A stretch of DNA of 64,000 nt from Kappaphycus alvarezii (GCA_002205965.3 NADL03000079.1:248001-312000), one strand, 5' to 3'; counted from the stretch's first letter, positions 44,111-53,820 are shown. A program made the numbers and translations. Notes: generated by a model from the sequence alone, not told the origin.

Positions 44111-44507
44111 TTTCCATTACATTTTGGAAAGATAGAATTTTTGCAAGCCCGAACGTTTACGGCAAAAGAACGTTTTTTAATGTTACGTTGCTGTCTAGTA
44201 GTTCTTATTGTACATGCGGCGTCGTTTCGAAGACCCCACGATAATATAAGTTATATTTACTTCCAAAATGAAGTCGTTTCACAACTTTTTTGCAAAGAGC
44301 GGAAGGTGGTGAGGGAAAACTGCTCAAGCCTTAACCGGGTACAACAAATTTGAAAGGTTTTTTTTGATCGGCCATGCACACTCATGAACTAATGCGGCGG
44401 GACAATAAATGCGCTGAGGTAAAAAAATTGTATTGAAAAAACAGTGCTGAAAGTAGTCCTTATATAAGAACAGCTGTCTTATAGATACAAGGGAGAAGTT
44501 CAGGGCC

Positions 44508-44560
44508 TGGCGAAGTGGGTTAGGGAACCCAGTTAGCGGACCTGACCTCGTTCCGATGCC
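44508..44560 (+). other. Second tRNA-like A/B-box pair
   Basis: TGGCGAAGTGGG (44508-44519) fits the A-box consensus and CGTTCCGATGCC (44549-44560) the B-box with one extra C. Their spacing of about 42 bp equals that in tRNAs. No acceptor-stem pairing is evident. Confidence 0.4.
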
Positions 44561-44795
44561 TCCGCCCCGGCCGCTGGGGCAAGTGACGAATGCAAGCTTG
44601 AAAACACGTGGCATCATTACAAGCGTCCATCCTTACACGTGTCGAAATCTGGATGTAAGCGAATATGGGAAACCACCGCAATGAATAATATGCCGAAATC
44701 GAAATTAAGTTTGGAGTGAATGTTCGAAATTATACCTAATTTAATTCGAAATAATTTCGAAAGGAAGTAGAAGGAATGTCTAGTTGGCAATACAC

Positions 44796-44873
44796 TAAAA
44801 TAAGTTAACTTAGTAGGCTGAAATCAAGACTGAATTTAGAAAGTAACTGAACCACAATTTTTCATTATTTTCC
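44796..44873 (+). repeat. Direct repeat, right unit
   Basis: Partner of 43805-43882. The roughly 990 bp between the units contains both tRNA-like pieces. Confidence 0.65.
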
Positions 44874-45441
44874 CAGTCTTATGACAGTGCTGTACCCGAC
44901 AGTGGGCCTGAGGTCTAGAACGAAATAAATGGACCGAAAATTCCATCACAATGATAATAAGTGTAGTTTTTGATTTTGTTTTCATTTGGTGCTCGCATAT
45001 ACCAGAGAAAGGAACAGCTCTTAATAATTCGGAACTTGGTACTTTAAGCATAAGCAAGAAGGTTTCGATTAAAACTACCGTAACGTTCTGAAGAATTCTA
45101 TTAAAAGGAGCGATTGAATAGTGCGAAGTATGGATTGTAGTACCTGCTACAGCCAGTCTAGTTTACATAGGAAAACAAGATTTTCTAAAGACTCGTAATT
45201 TAGTTTTCTACTTTTCTTGAATACTCTTCCAGAAAGGCTAATTTCTGGCCAGCTATTTAATTTTGGCCACCGAAATAGTTTGCTCCGGCCAATTTGTGAC
45301 AACAGACCGCCCCAAACTTCATTCCCAAACCAACTTCACCAATGGCAATACCATTAAAGCATAGTCCTGGCCAATCGATATGTCAGTGTGCGGCTTAGTC
45401 TCTCGATAGATATGATTGTCTAGCCGAAACCTGCCCTGGTT

Positions 45442-46203
45442 TTGCCTGTCTCCTTTTCAAAGAAGATATCCCTCACAATGCCACATACCATGTACAGACA
45501 GACCATAAACAGGTCTACATTTATCCAAATACGAATGAAAAGATCCACAAAACGAAAAAAAGCAGAAAAGCTGCTTCATATTCAAACAAAGCGAAAGTTA
45601 AGCATGAGCAATTGCCAAATTGAAGATCTAGCTTCTGTGCCGCGTAGTGTTTTCAGTGAGCTGGCCAAATGCCTAGTAGATAGGAACCAAGCGGCCATGG
45701 ACCCACTCACAAGCCCATATAAAAAACCAGGGCGACTAACTGTGCTCTCCGAAGAAGAAAATAACATAGTAGTGAGAAGGTTACAGTTCATGTCTGCGAA
45801 TGGAGCTGAAATTGGCTACGGGGGACTGAAGTACATGATTGCAAAAGTTGCTGCAGACGGTGGAAAGGGATTTGCAAAGGGCTTCCAAGCAACGAGACTA
45901 TTCGATACTTTCGTGCGCCTCTCACAGAGCTCACTTTTAGGGCTCAGGAAACAAAAGAGATATCAAAGCTCGCTGCAGAAATCGAGCCCCATGTCAAACC
46001 ATTTTTTTGAAATGATTTCAGATCTGGGGAATATGAACCGCGGGCTGCTTTCTAACCGACATAGGATATGTAATTTGGATAAACAACCGTGGACGTCATA
46101 TACGGCAAGAAAGAAAACGTTTTCAGTTCTGCTTCCACTCACCATGGTGGATCCCGCAAATGTAATACAGCCTATGCCTCACAAAAGCACGTTACTGCCG
46201 TAA
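45442..46203 (+). pseudogene. Transposase N-terminal half (pogo-like)
   Basis: The start is a basic, helical region (KRSTKRKKAEKLLHIQTKRK), then GRLTVLSEEENNIVVRRLQF, NGAEIGYGGLKYMIAKVAAD, the helix-turn-helix/CENP-B-type DNA-binding region. After one frame change the pre-catalytic segment RAQETKEISKLAAEIEPHVK and LLSNRHRI-NLD follow. The 'NLD(E)' motif supplies the first catalytic Asp. Directly after, SSASTHHGGSRKCNTAYASQ and KHVTAV mark the first strand of the DDE fold. Then the sequence jumps to a tail. The ORF as read is frameshifted, so the tail of its translation is not meaningful. Confidence 0.72.
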
Positions 46204-46746
46204 CGTTCTAGCAACTGAAGCGATTAGTTAAGAACTCTGATGGACCAACAAGCGCCATTCAAGAGGAATGTGTTCTACTCAAAAACGCACAAACAGTTAA
46301 CGACATTGCAATGTGTTCAAAATCGACCAACACGGGGTCTATAGCTACAAGCGCGAACGTTCCGAGACGTTTGTACAATCCTAGAGCACCTGCTCAGTGC
46401 GTTACTCTGAATGAGAACTTTGATAGACTGAAAAGGAAATAGCAAGCCTGAAGGGAAGAACAGGGACAGGGAACTGCAAAATAGGTCGGAAAAACAGATA
46501 AGGATCCATAAAAAGACTGAAGTTATAAAACGATGTACTGAAACGGAATTGCAAAGAGAGGCCAAGCGCGTAAAGAAATCTTTTTTTAAGTTCTTTCTGG
46601 AGCAAAAGGAAGAGGTTAGAAGGAAAAAGAAGGCTGCAGAAGCAGCGCGGAATAAGCTCGGTCGAGTTCTGATGAAGAAGTTGATGCAGGACCCTTTGGT
46701 AATGTATCGAGTTGAAGGGCCTCGTGAGGCTCCGTATCTCACTTGA
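46204..46746 (+). pseudogene. Transposase C-terminal remnant
   Basis: Pieces read LKNAQTVNDIAMCSKSTNTG and, at 46549-46746, RVKKSFFKFFLEQKEEVRRK, KKAAEAARNKLGRVLMKKLM, a basic coiled coil, ending YRVEGPREAPYLT. The second Asp and final Asp/Glu of the DDE triad, which should lie between the NLD motif and this tail, are absent. An internal deletion of perhaps 500 bp is inferred from typical pogo length. Confidence 0.55.
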
Positions 46747-47085
46747 GATGCATTTAGAGGCGCGCAAAGAGGCGCTTGGATGATCTACTTATGGCAGCTA
46801 GCGTTGTGGTAAAGCTTCTGAACAAGTCAATAGTAGGGAACTAGGTGTTTTTCCAGGTAGGGGTGCCAAAATTAGGCCTTCTTTTCCTCATTTTGGTTGT
46901 AGCAACGATGATTAGAAAAATAATGCCGACTAGTCCTCACTAGTCAATTTTTTGCAAGGTATCTATTGAGACCGTTGTTCAACGCTGAGTCCGTTTGTGT
47001 GCCTTTAAGTTGAATTTGTGTAGTTTTTTGCAGGTTTAAATTTTAAATTGGGTTAGGTGGCCAAAAATTGGCCTTTCTGGAAGGG

Positions 47086-47389
47086 TAGAATTGGAGTCTA
47101 ATTTGCAACATTCGATAATATTCGACATCACCAAATGTTTAATTTGCTTTAAGTTATGGCTTACTATTAGTTTACATGCATATCGGAAGAAAATGTAGAA
47201 AAAAATACTTAGAACAAGTATCGAGATATTCAACCTCTTCATAGAACGCCTTTCAAAAAATATGAAATGGAATTGTAGAGGACAAATTAGTAATTCTTTT
47301 TTTTTGTATAGAGCCAGTGTATGGTAAAACTGTTATACATGCTTTGTTTATATCAAAAAATATAAGACAACTCTAGGCTTTCCAGTTTC
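47086..47389. other. Spacer between the transposon and gypsy fragment
   Basis: AT-rich, no gene seen. Confidence 0.4.
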
Positions 47390-48185
47390 TGGTCTCTTTG
47401 AAACCTTTCAATTGACTTCGCCGGCCCATTCAAGGAAAACTCTTCCGGAAACAAATATCTCCTTATAGGGGTGGAACATCTTACTGGACGGCCAATAGCA
47501 GTTGCCGTTGAGGAGGCAAATGCTGAGGCAGCCCTGCGATTCATCAAAAAAGAAATAATTGAACCGTTTGGCCTTCCAAAAAAGTTCATCTCGGATAACT
47601 CCCTTTGTTTTACTGCAACCTCACTGCTTCGTTTCTTGGAAGTGAGAGGGATTCAGCTGAGGACCGTTCTTGCATACGCTCCTATGTCAAACAGGAAAAT
47701 GGAGAGAATTGTTGTAACCATCAAACGAGCAATATCGAAAACTATGTCGGAGAATGAAATCCAGTGGGAAGATGCCTTACCAAAAGTGTTATACGGTTAT
47801 CATCGAAGAAGAGGAAGAAGTGGACGGTCACCGTTCGAGCTAATGTACGGAAGGGCTCCTAGAATGTTACAGAGAGACATGGAAACAAATATTACGATGA
47901 AGACAGTAGAAAAGTCGAACTACTGGCCACTGAAGGCTGGAGATCACATTGCGCGCTAACAAAGACAAGAAAAAGGATGCAGAGCCTCCAGTCCAAACAT
48001 TCTCAGTCGGCTTTAAAGTACTTTTAGCACACGGAAAAGCAATGCAACAGGCTGTGAAGTGGCCGGCCTTCCAAAAAAGTACTCGAACCCTTGCATCGTC
48101 AAAAAGGAAAGAAACCCGCATTATAAGCTCTGTTCAAGCTCAGGGAAAAGATCAAGGAGGGCCATCCATGCACGTCATCTAGTCA
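47390..48185 (+). pseudogene. pol: Ty3/gypsy integrase, catalytic core and C-terminus
   Basis: IDFAGPFKENSSGNKYLLIG (first Asp), FGLPKKFISDNSLCFTA (second Asp), then AYAPMSNRKMERIVVTIKRA where gypsy integrases carry N-x-x-x-E; here the Glu precedes Arg in KMER, so the triad may be intact. LPKVLYGYHRRRGRSGRSPF ELMYGR is the typical end of the core. After two frame changes the C-terminal domain continues (VGFKVLLAHGKAMQQAVKW, KYSNPCIVKKERNPHYKL). No RT or gag lies upstream, where the pogo element ends 300 bp away. Confidence 0.8.
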
Positions 48186-48195
48186 CTTACCATCA

Positions 48196-48732
48196 ATGCC
48201 TGAAGAATTCCTTCTCACACAGTACTATGCGCAACCACAGGGCATACTCATCTTTAACTACAGAATGATTCCTATGGTAGGAAAAAGGGCCTGGGAATGG
48301 ATCATCTCTATTATGCGGGACTACTACGAACTCCACGTAATCATCCATTTCTACATTAATATATGCCTATTGTTTCGTACGTTGACCGGACTATTGCTAC
48401 CTCAAGAAGATTTCCGACTATTAATAAGAGTTTTATTCTCATTCCAAAACGGAAGGTTCACGGAAGCAGGTCCAGAGTTTGTGGAGGTCATATATCATTA
48501 CTGTATAGGAAGGTATGGAATGGTAGCTATCGGAGACTTGTCGCAAACATATCTGAACAGTATCCGTCCAGTTTACGTATTTCTCAAGAACAACCAAGAT
48601 GTGCGACTGAGAGGTTACAGCTTGCCACCTGATATGGAATATCGACTGGTCCCGTATCCTCTGTGGGAACCTTACGTTTCTCCGCTCAGAAACACAACCT
48701 CAGCTGAAGACCAAGATCCTCCGAGACAGTGA
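48196..48732 (+). CDS. ORF downstream of gypsy integrase, domain copy 1
   Basis: 178 codons from ATG 48196 to TGA, following the integrase by 10 bp. The middle is a helical, hydrophobic block (ELHVIIHFYINICLLFRTLT, EDFRLLIRVLFSFQNGRF), then IRPVYVFLKNNQDVRLRGYS and RLVPYPLWEPYVSP. The same order is found in the next ORF. No signal peptide or furin-like site, so it is not an obvious envelope. The stop is a triple TGA run; in another frame this is an acidic DSDDDTS linker. The function is unknown to me. Confidence 0.5.
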   Translation: MPEEFLLTQYYAQPQGILIFNYRMIPMVGKRAWEWIISIMRDYYELHVIIHFYINICLLFRTLTGLLLPQEDFRLLIRVLFSFQNGRFTEAGPEFVEVIYHYCIGRYGMVAIGDLSQTYLNSIRPVYVFLKNNQDVRLRGYSLPPDMEYRLVPYPLWEPYVSPLRNTTSAEDQDPPRQ

Positions 48733-48756
48733 TGATGATACGAGCAGGACCATCAA

Positions 48757-49310
48757 GTGATCGGGGCGTATTATCGAAGAGGGCAAGGCGTCGGTGGCAG
48801 CGAGGAAAATCGCCAAGAATCGCCTCAAACACCGTCTAGTCTCCCAAGGGGAAACTATGCATCCTTAATTATTGGGCGGCTACCAATTAGACGTTGGCTT
48901 CGCGAAATGACAGAGGACCCTCGAGAAGCAGAAGTAATTTCCTTTTTCGCCATCAGTATTTGCATGTGCTTCCAGACCATTCACGGGGCGCACTTTACTC
49001 GTGAGGACTCAGTCCTTACGTTTCGAGTTTTTTCTCCTTCAGATACCCGTTTCTGGACCCGTTGCCAGAAACGTTTTGCATACTACGTTTACTACTCACA
49101 TTTGGAAGGTTTGGAGAAGTGAAACGGGAGGAGCTCATTAGAGAACACTATGAAACCATACGCGAATCTACGAAACTCTTGACCAAGGAGATGAGCCGGT
49201 CATCGCACGGTACACACTCTCATCATATTGGAAATGAGCTACTACCATATCTTTTCAGTGAACCCTATACTCTCCCTGATGAATGGTTGGAACCCCCACT
49301 AGAACAATAA
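48757..49310 (+). CDS. ORF downstream of gypsy integrase, domain copy 2
   Basis: Same frame as the first ORF, 24 bp after its stop, without a good ATG. It contains REAEVISFFAISICMCFQTI, EDSVLTFRVFSPSDTRFWTR, a one-base frame change near 49090, then REHYETIRESTKLLTKEMSR and NELLPYLFSEPYTLPDEWL. These align with copy 1 at shared positions V-I-x-F-x-I-x-I-C, F-x-T-x-x-G, E-D, R-V, R-F, Y-x-x-I-R, L-x-P-Y, E-P-Y. Probably one protein with two ancient domain repeats, now interrupted. It ends 34 bp before the purine tract. Confidence 0.5.
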
Positions 49311-49343
49311 GAGCATTGAGGACGAGACGGGACGTTCGACCTA

Positions 49344-49356
49344 AGTGCGGGGGGCT
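49344..49356 (+). other. Candidate polypurine tract
   Basis: AGTGCGGGGGGC directly before TGTTAGGCGCG. A G-rich tract followed by TGTTA is the usual 3' end of gypsy internal regions. Confidence 0.55.
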
Positions 49357-49710
49357 GTTAGGCGCGTGCTGATAGGAATGGATTTTTTTGTCGCCGTCAT
49401 CTACAGACCTTTACTTTTTGGTACTACCTATCCTTGTAAAAATTTGCTTATAGTTCTGGTCCTTCCTCGTCCTCCCTGAGCCTTGCTTATCATTACGGCG
49501 GTCCTCTCCAAATTTACTCCCATTTTATCTAGATATTTCTATACTGTATCTACCCCTCTGAATCGATCCCGAATAAAGCTCTTTTTCCCTTTTCGCTTAC
49601 CATCTCCCCTGAATTCGCTTTTTTGAGAAAACGTGCGCAAATGAAGTACTACAAAATCTCTTACAGACTTATTTTACCTATTCCTAAGCTAAAGAACCTA
49701 CCCAAGAGCC

Positions 49711-49718
49711 TATTTAAA
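49711..49718 (+). promoter_or_regulatory. TATTTAAA core promoter of the acidic ORF
   Basis: 110 bp before ATG 49828. The same motif stands 102 bp before the ATG in copy 2 (58228-58235), embedded in conserved GAGCC-TATTTAAACCCC. Confidence 0.5.
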
Positions 49719-49827
49719 CCCCTTTATCCCAAGCTTTAAACGCCCCCGATCATTTTGCTCATCACTCCTATCCCCCCACGCACCCGAAACCCCCTCCATT
49801 TCCTCCCACTCCCCAAAGCCTACCAAA

Positions 49828-50444
49828 ATGACCAATATGCGCCCATCGAAAGTCATTTCCAAAAATCGCCATCCCCGCCCCCTAGACTCTATTCCCTTAC
49901 TCCCTTTCGGACCTACTGAGTGCGAGGACTACCTGCGCCGGCAAACCAAGAAAAGGTCATCGATTTCGTGATTCGCCTTTTTATTGAGGATGAGGCGGAG
50001 GAGATAGGTAAGGGACGGGAGTTGGACAGCGAGGAGGGAGCTGCAGAGACCTTCGAAGAATAGGTAGCCCCTGGATTGGTCTACGAGGTTAATAACAAGA
50101 AAGACGGGGTGGATGATGAGGATGAGGAGGAACAGGAGGATGAAGAGGAGTAAGAAGAGGAATAGGAGAATGAAGAGAACTATGACGAATATGACGAGGA
50201 CGAGGACAAGTTGGATGAGGGAACAGGGGGCATGAAAAGTGTTGGACTGGTGGGGCCTGGACTGGAGAGTATGTAACAAGTGGTGCTGACGCTGGAACCG
50301 GATGTACATATCTTTAGTAGTTTAGATATCTCCCAGGGGGGAATAGAGAGCTATGAGCCGTTCGCAGATATTTGCGGGGACTGCTTGGACAGCATGGATA
50401 TTTGAGAGGAGTTTTTTGGATCTGATTTAGAAAATGGGAAATAA
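49828..50444 (+). pseudogene. Acidic CGDC-family gene in LTR-like block 1
   Basis: ATG 49828 (MTNMRPSKVISKNRHPRPLD), a helix VIDFVIRLFIEDEAEEIGKG after one frame change, a Glu/Asp-rich run (about 50110-50220, stops present), then EPDVHIFSSLDISQGGIESY, EPFADICGDCLDSMDI, stop, EEFFGSDLENGK. The consensus with copy 2 implies a protein of roughly 190 residues: basic N-terminus, helix, acidic run, CGDC end. No known family. This copy carries at least three disruptions. Confidence 0.5.
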
Positions 50445-50570
50445 CAGGATCTCATTGATTGTTAGTTTCTTGAGTATCTTTTGTTTAGAGTATATCATCC
50501 ACACAGATCGTTTCTGTGTATTTCCTGATACCTTCTGTAGTTTTGTTCTGACTTTAAGGGCAGCCAGAAG

Positions 50571-50580
50571 TCTATATAAG
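50571..50580 (+). promoter_or_regulatory. TCTATATAAG, candidate U3 TATA box
   Basis: Conserved with 58986-58995 in the flanking context GTCTATATAAGCTGAGTAAA. Placed downstream of the acidic ORF, as expected for the element's own promoter. Confidence 0.5.
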
Positions 50581-50842
50581 CTGAGTAAACTGCTTCCTCA
50601 TAGAGAGGTGAAGAATGTTGGAAGACAACTTCAATTCAAGCCAAAAAATAGTTAGAAAGTTGAGAGTCAACTTCAGCCACAAGAAGCATTTATTTTACGC
50701 AAGTTAATGAGCATAGGAGGTAGACTCTGCCTTTTCCATATTTTCGTGTAGCCCTCTCAACTCTCTTTCATATACAACCCTTTTCATTCGTTCAACTATA
50801 CCACAGTAGCCTTTTGTCGCTCGCAACACATCCTTGGGGTAG

Positions 50843-51194
50843 TTGGTTCTAAGTATCTCTTCTCCCGGCGATTTACTCCTATCATTACCCATGAGTATCA
50901 TCTTCAGTGATCGGGCGGAAGCTGTAGCTTGTAGAAATTGGCCTACTGACAATAGTTGCCTCTTGAGGGGCCTCTAGTTGATGTTGATCGATAGGAGCAT
51001 CAATAAATCCACCGGCAGTTGGTAGAGCGTCTAAAAACAACAGGGGTGGTACTAAGTTTGCGTATGCCCCTTCTTTGGTCAAGCTATATCCCTTTTGATG
51101 TTGACACCTTGCTGGTTCGGACCGAATTGGGACGATGAATTTCGTTCCACTCTATATTAGTCCAGTGCTTGGTCTCATCTTTTTTGACCTTCCC
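50843..51194. other. Sequence after the LTR-like block
   Basis: TTGGTTCTAAGTATCTCTTC could be a primer site; similarity to copy 2 continues about 50 bp past it. No gag is recognisable. Confidence 0.3.
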
Positions 51195-51535
51195 TGCGTT
51201 TAGGGTCATCATTCTCTCACCTAGCGTAGATCCTACAACAGATCTCTGAAAAATCTCCGATGAAAGCGGAATTCAGCGCATATGCAGTAAGACCGTAATT
51301 GTAATAAATTCCCCACCACGACGGGGATGCTGGCCCGGTCTGGTCTGGAATGTTGATGCAGTAACATTAGTTGGAGAGAGGATCAGATACTCGAACACAT
51401 ATTGCGGGGCGGTAAGCAACGGCGCGTTGGAATGCTTTTCGGAAACAAAAGAACTTGTTCGCGCTGTTTGTTTCCTGTCGACGACGCATAACTTACTCGC
51501 ATGAATCTGTCTAATCGTCCCTTAATGCTAATATG
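51195..51535 (-). repeat. Repeat family D, minus copy
   Basis: Partner of 4233-4615. The minus reading keeps APQYVFEYLI, SPTNVTASTFQTRPGQHPRR and DFSEICCRIYAR but lacks several cysteines and contains stops. Confidence 0.6.
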
Positions 51536-51843
51536 AAGTAATAGCAACGACGGGGTTGTGAAGAAAAGTTGCAGAAAGTGCAGCAGGTTAAGGATGTGCC
51601 ACATGTCGCAAGTCACTGCCTAGAACTGCTCTATCCACGGGAAGTGCTGCACGATCTTCACGCCGTTTGCTCAGTGGTGGCTAGCCTAGTGGGAAATGGG
51701 GAGGGCAACCCAGTCGGTAAGCTTGTTATTCACCCTGGAAAATTCCTTGTATAAGTCGCGATAACAGGGGTGGCGGTGCTGATTGTCGACTCTCCTTCAG
51801 CGACGTCGCAAACCACTATATCCCATGTTGGAACAATATTTTC

Positions 51844-51925
51844 ACCGTACTGTTTTCTCTGCCACCGCTACACTGCACGGGCTAATGAGAATTTCACCCT
51901 ATGTTCCATTGGCAGTAAACTAACC
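51844..51925 (+). repeat. Repeat family H, copy 1
   Basis: GCCACCGCTACACTGCACGG ... TATGTTCCATTGGCAGTAAA matches 53402-53483 (GCCGCCACACTGCACAGG ... CATGTTCCATTCGCATTAAA). Confidence 0.6.
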
Positions 51926-52019
51926 AAAGCGTCCCCCATGTCGGAATACAAACCCGAGAAAAAGTAGGCATATTCATTCGAAAACGGCCCGTGCAAAAAC
52001 AGCTTTCCAAAATGCGGTA

Positions 52020-52460
52020 AGGCGCCTAAACAGTGTGCATAATGTTCGACCTGGTGTTTGTGAATGACCGGATCCCTGGCGATCGCCGCGGTGAGTATCA
52101 CCCACCAAGCTGCTTGGCGGAGTTTGCAGTTTGTAACCCGTTGTACTGAAAGTGGAACTGAGATCTGAGTTGACGTCAAATTCCAACAGCAAGGAGCAGT
52201 GCCTGCGCCCCACCGCTATCCTGCTGAGAAATTTGACAAGAAAACGGCGAAATTGGTTAAAGGTGCTGGTGCACTGCGAATGGTGCAAAGGTTATGAGTC
52301 CTTTGAACGCCCATTTAAACCATGTTGCAGGATCTACGGGTTACAAATTACAAACTCCGTCGACCAGCTTAGTCTGCTGATACTCGTCGCGGCGACCGCC
52401 ACGCATCCAGCAATTCACAAACACCAGGATGAGCACTATTTTCACCACCAGTACTTTTGT
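52020..52460. repeat. Inverted repeat, arms about 115-120 bp
   Basis: 52020-52140 (ACCTGGTGTTTGTGAATGAC, GATCGCCGCGGTGAGTATCA) pairs with the reverse complement of 52340-52460 (TCCTGGTGTTTGTGAATTGC, GTCGCCGCGACGAGTATCA). The roughly 200-bp loop has no ORF of note. The arms encode VFVN...GRR-EY in one frame. Confidence 0.65.
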
Positions 52461-52489
52461 CAGGTACCCCTGTTCGCCCCAGGAACCCC

Positions 52490-52765
52490 CTGCCTGGGAG
52501 TTTCTTATCAAGAAACAATGGACGTTGATGGAAAACACCTGCTCCATTGCAAGTATGGCCGAAAAAGAATCGCCCGCCACGACGACCAAGTATTGCTACC
52601 TGGCAGCGACCTCGCCCATGCCGCAAGGCACCCCACCCTCGAGCCAAGACCACCACGGGAACACCAAAGCCAGACCAGACATCAGGGCGACTGGTGCCAT
52701 CGTGGGCACCGATTACTTCGATGTCACATTTGTCAGCCCCTTGGCACCATCTCATCGGAGGCGGT
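52490..52765 (+). pseudogene. LINE zinc knuckle and endonuclease fragment
   Basis: VDGKHLLHCKYGRKRIARHD, then LAHAARHPTLEPRPP, and after a frame change ARPDIRATGAIVGTDYFDVT, FVSPLAP. The Cys/His pattern before R-x-D-I...D-V-T recalls the CCHC finger and restriction-like endonuclease of R2/CRE-type LINEs. The sequence then breaks: about 400 unrelated bases separate it from its C-terminus at 53172. Confidence 0.7.
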
Positions 52766-53171
52766 GACCTTCAACTTATTGTGATTACGTGGACCAAGTG
52801 AATCATACGCTCTGTCAGATGTCACCTCTCCTTTTTTATGTAATGATTACACACCTATGCCTTTTGGGTGACATGGAACTACAATTAATTTGCTATTACG
52901 TGTACATATAGTCATGACAGTATTATTATTCATCCGGGTGAGGCAAGGAGAGTTTTCTTTCCTTTATGGATATTTGGTAGCAGTCTACCACAGGAAGAGT
53001 ACTTATACCCCTGAATATCTCCGGGGTAGAAAAGTAAAGACATAATAAAAACAAGGTGTTATAAGGTTCTGTTCACACTGCGCAACACAACTCCATCACC
53101 AGCTTGAATGTCGCCTATGCGGAATAGATCCGGTAATACCAGGAGTTGATTGCTAGATTGCCGGGAACCAG
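52766..53171. other. Extra sequence inside the LINE C-terminal region
   Basis: About 400 bp, where related copies have about 150 bp between the DVT motif and the STLGGW motif. AT-rich and non-coding, probably an insertion. No clear target duplication was seen. Confidence 0.4.
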
Positions 53172-53372
53172 TTGCTTCCCATCACTGTCTCCACCCTCAG
53201 CGGCCGGTACCCAGACACCTTTTCCCTCGTGACGGAGGTTGCATGCTCCGTCGCTAATCGTGTCAAGGACCCATTCCCGAAGTTCAGGGACACACTCCTA
53301 CAGCAGCATTCTGCGTTAATGGTTGCTTCGAACGCCGCATGTCTGCTGACAGGGCTCGCAGCAATGTTTTAG
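53172..53372 (+). pseudogene. LINE C-terminus
   Basis: An uninterrupted frame: LLPITVSTLSGRYPDTFSLV, QQHSALMVASNAACLLTGLA, AMF-stop. It corresponds to 'LPLSTLGGWHPDA...QRHAA...SNAACLLAGL' in the other copies. Confidence 0.75.
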
Positions 53373-53401
53373 TCCCCATTCCATAGCATGCCCATATTCA
53401 C

Positions 53402-53483
53402 CGTAGTGTATTTTCCGATGCCGCCACACTGCACAGGTTAACGGGAATTTCAACCCATGTTCCATTCGCATTAAACTAATCAA
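53402..53483 (+). repeat. Repeat family H, copy 2
   Basis: Partner of 51844-51925, just downstream of the LINE C-terminus, so family H may be a LINE 3' untranslated variant. Confidence 0.55.
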
Positions 53484-53559
53484 GTGGTGGGCAAAGGCGG
53501 AGGAGGAGTGGCATCCGGGATGGCTGTGGTTCGGGTGGATTGGTTGAGGCTGAAGCTGC

Positions 53560-53745
53560 CTCAGGGGGTGTGACCTCTTTCGGTACACGAGATGCTGATG
53601 GTGCTCGAGGAGTGGAGCGAAGCTGCGTAGGTAAGAGCGGAGTGTACCGAAGAGGGGTTGAGAACCTGTCGCCGCACTCTGGGCATGGCCGATATGTGTA
53701 GGAATGAAGGCCATTTTGAAGCTTACGCCCAACCGCTGAGCTCAT
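53560..53745 (-). pseudogene. LINE N-terminal zinc-finger-like fragment
   Basis: The minus frame reads GLHSYTYRPCPECGDRFSTP then LPTQLRSTPRAPSASRVPKE. A single CPxCG pair followed by a Pro/Ser-rich stretch resembles the finger and hinge at the start of R2-type LINE proteins. It matches 28560-28680 in DNA. The histidines of a full finger are not visible. Confidence 0.4.
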
Positions 53746-53820
53746 GTATCGTTTGTGGGCATAACATTACCAGTATCCATAAGAAGATAAGCAGGCCTGC
53801 AGGCTTGGAACCTGCGTGCG

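Larger units (their letters stand above)
45224..47085 (+). mobile_element. pogo-like DNA transposon, TIRs and TA duplication intact
   Basis: 28-bp TIRs: left CTCTTCCAGAAAGGCTAATT, TCTGGCCA (45224-45251); right, reversed, CCCTTCCAGAAAGGCCAATT, TTTGGCCA (47058-47085); 25 of 28 match. Each end is flanked by TA (45222-45223, 47086-47087), the Tc1/mariner/pogo target. Extra GGCCA motifs repeat just inside both ends. The 1862-bp element encodes the front and back of a pogo-type transposase but lacks the catalytic core. Confidence 0.87.
49357..50842 (+). repeat. Long LTR-like block (family E, copy 1) encoding an acidic protein
   Basis: From TGTTAGG to a TTGGTTCTAAGTATCTC primer-like site. From about 49503 it matches 58018-59290 over more than 1.2 kb. 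It holds two TATA-like motifs (TATTTAAA 49711, TCTATATAAG 50571) and an acidic ORF between them. The second TATA lies about 270 bp before the proposed LTR end, a normal U3/R/U5 geometry. It does not end in CA, and the 5' partner LTR of the integrase fragment is missing, so the LTR identity is inferred. Confidence 0.5.

Noticed and set aside
48196..49310. Retroviral-type envelope gene
   Set aside because: No signal peptide, cleavage site or C-terminal anchor is visible; position alone is not enough.
49929..50309. 126-codon Leu/Ile-rich minus ORF resembling a membrane protein
   Set aside because: Complement of the GA-rich acidic region of the LTR-like block; low complexity creates the hydrophobic run.
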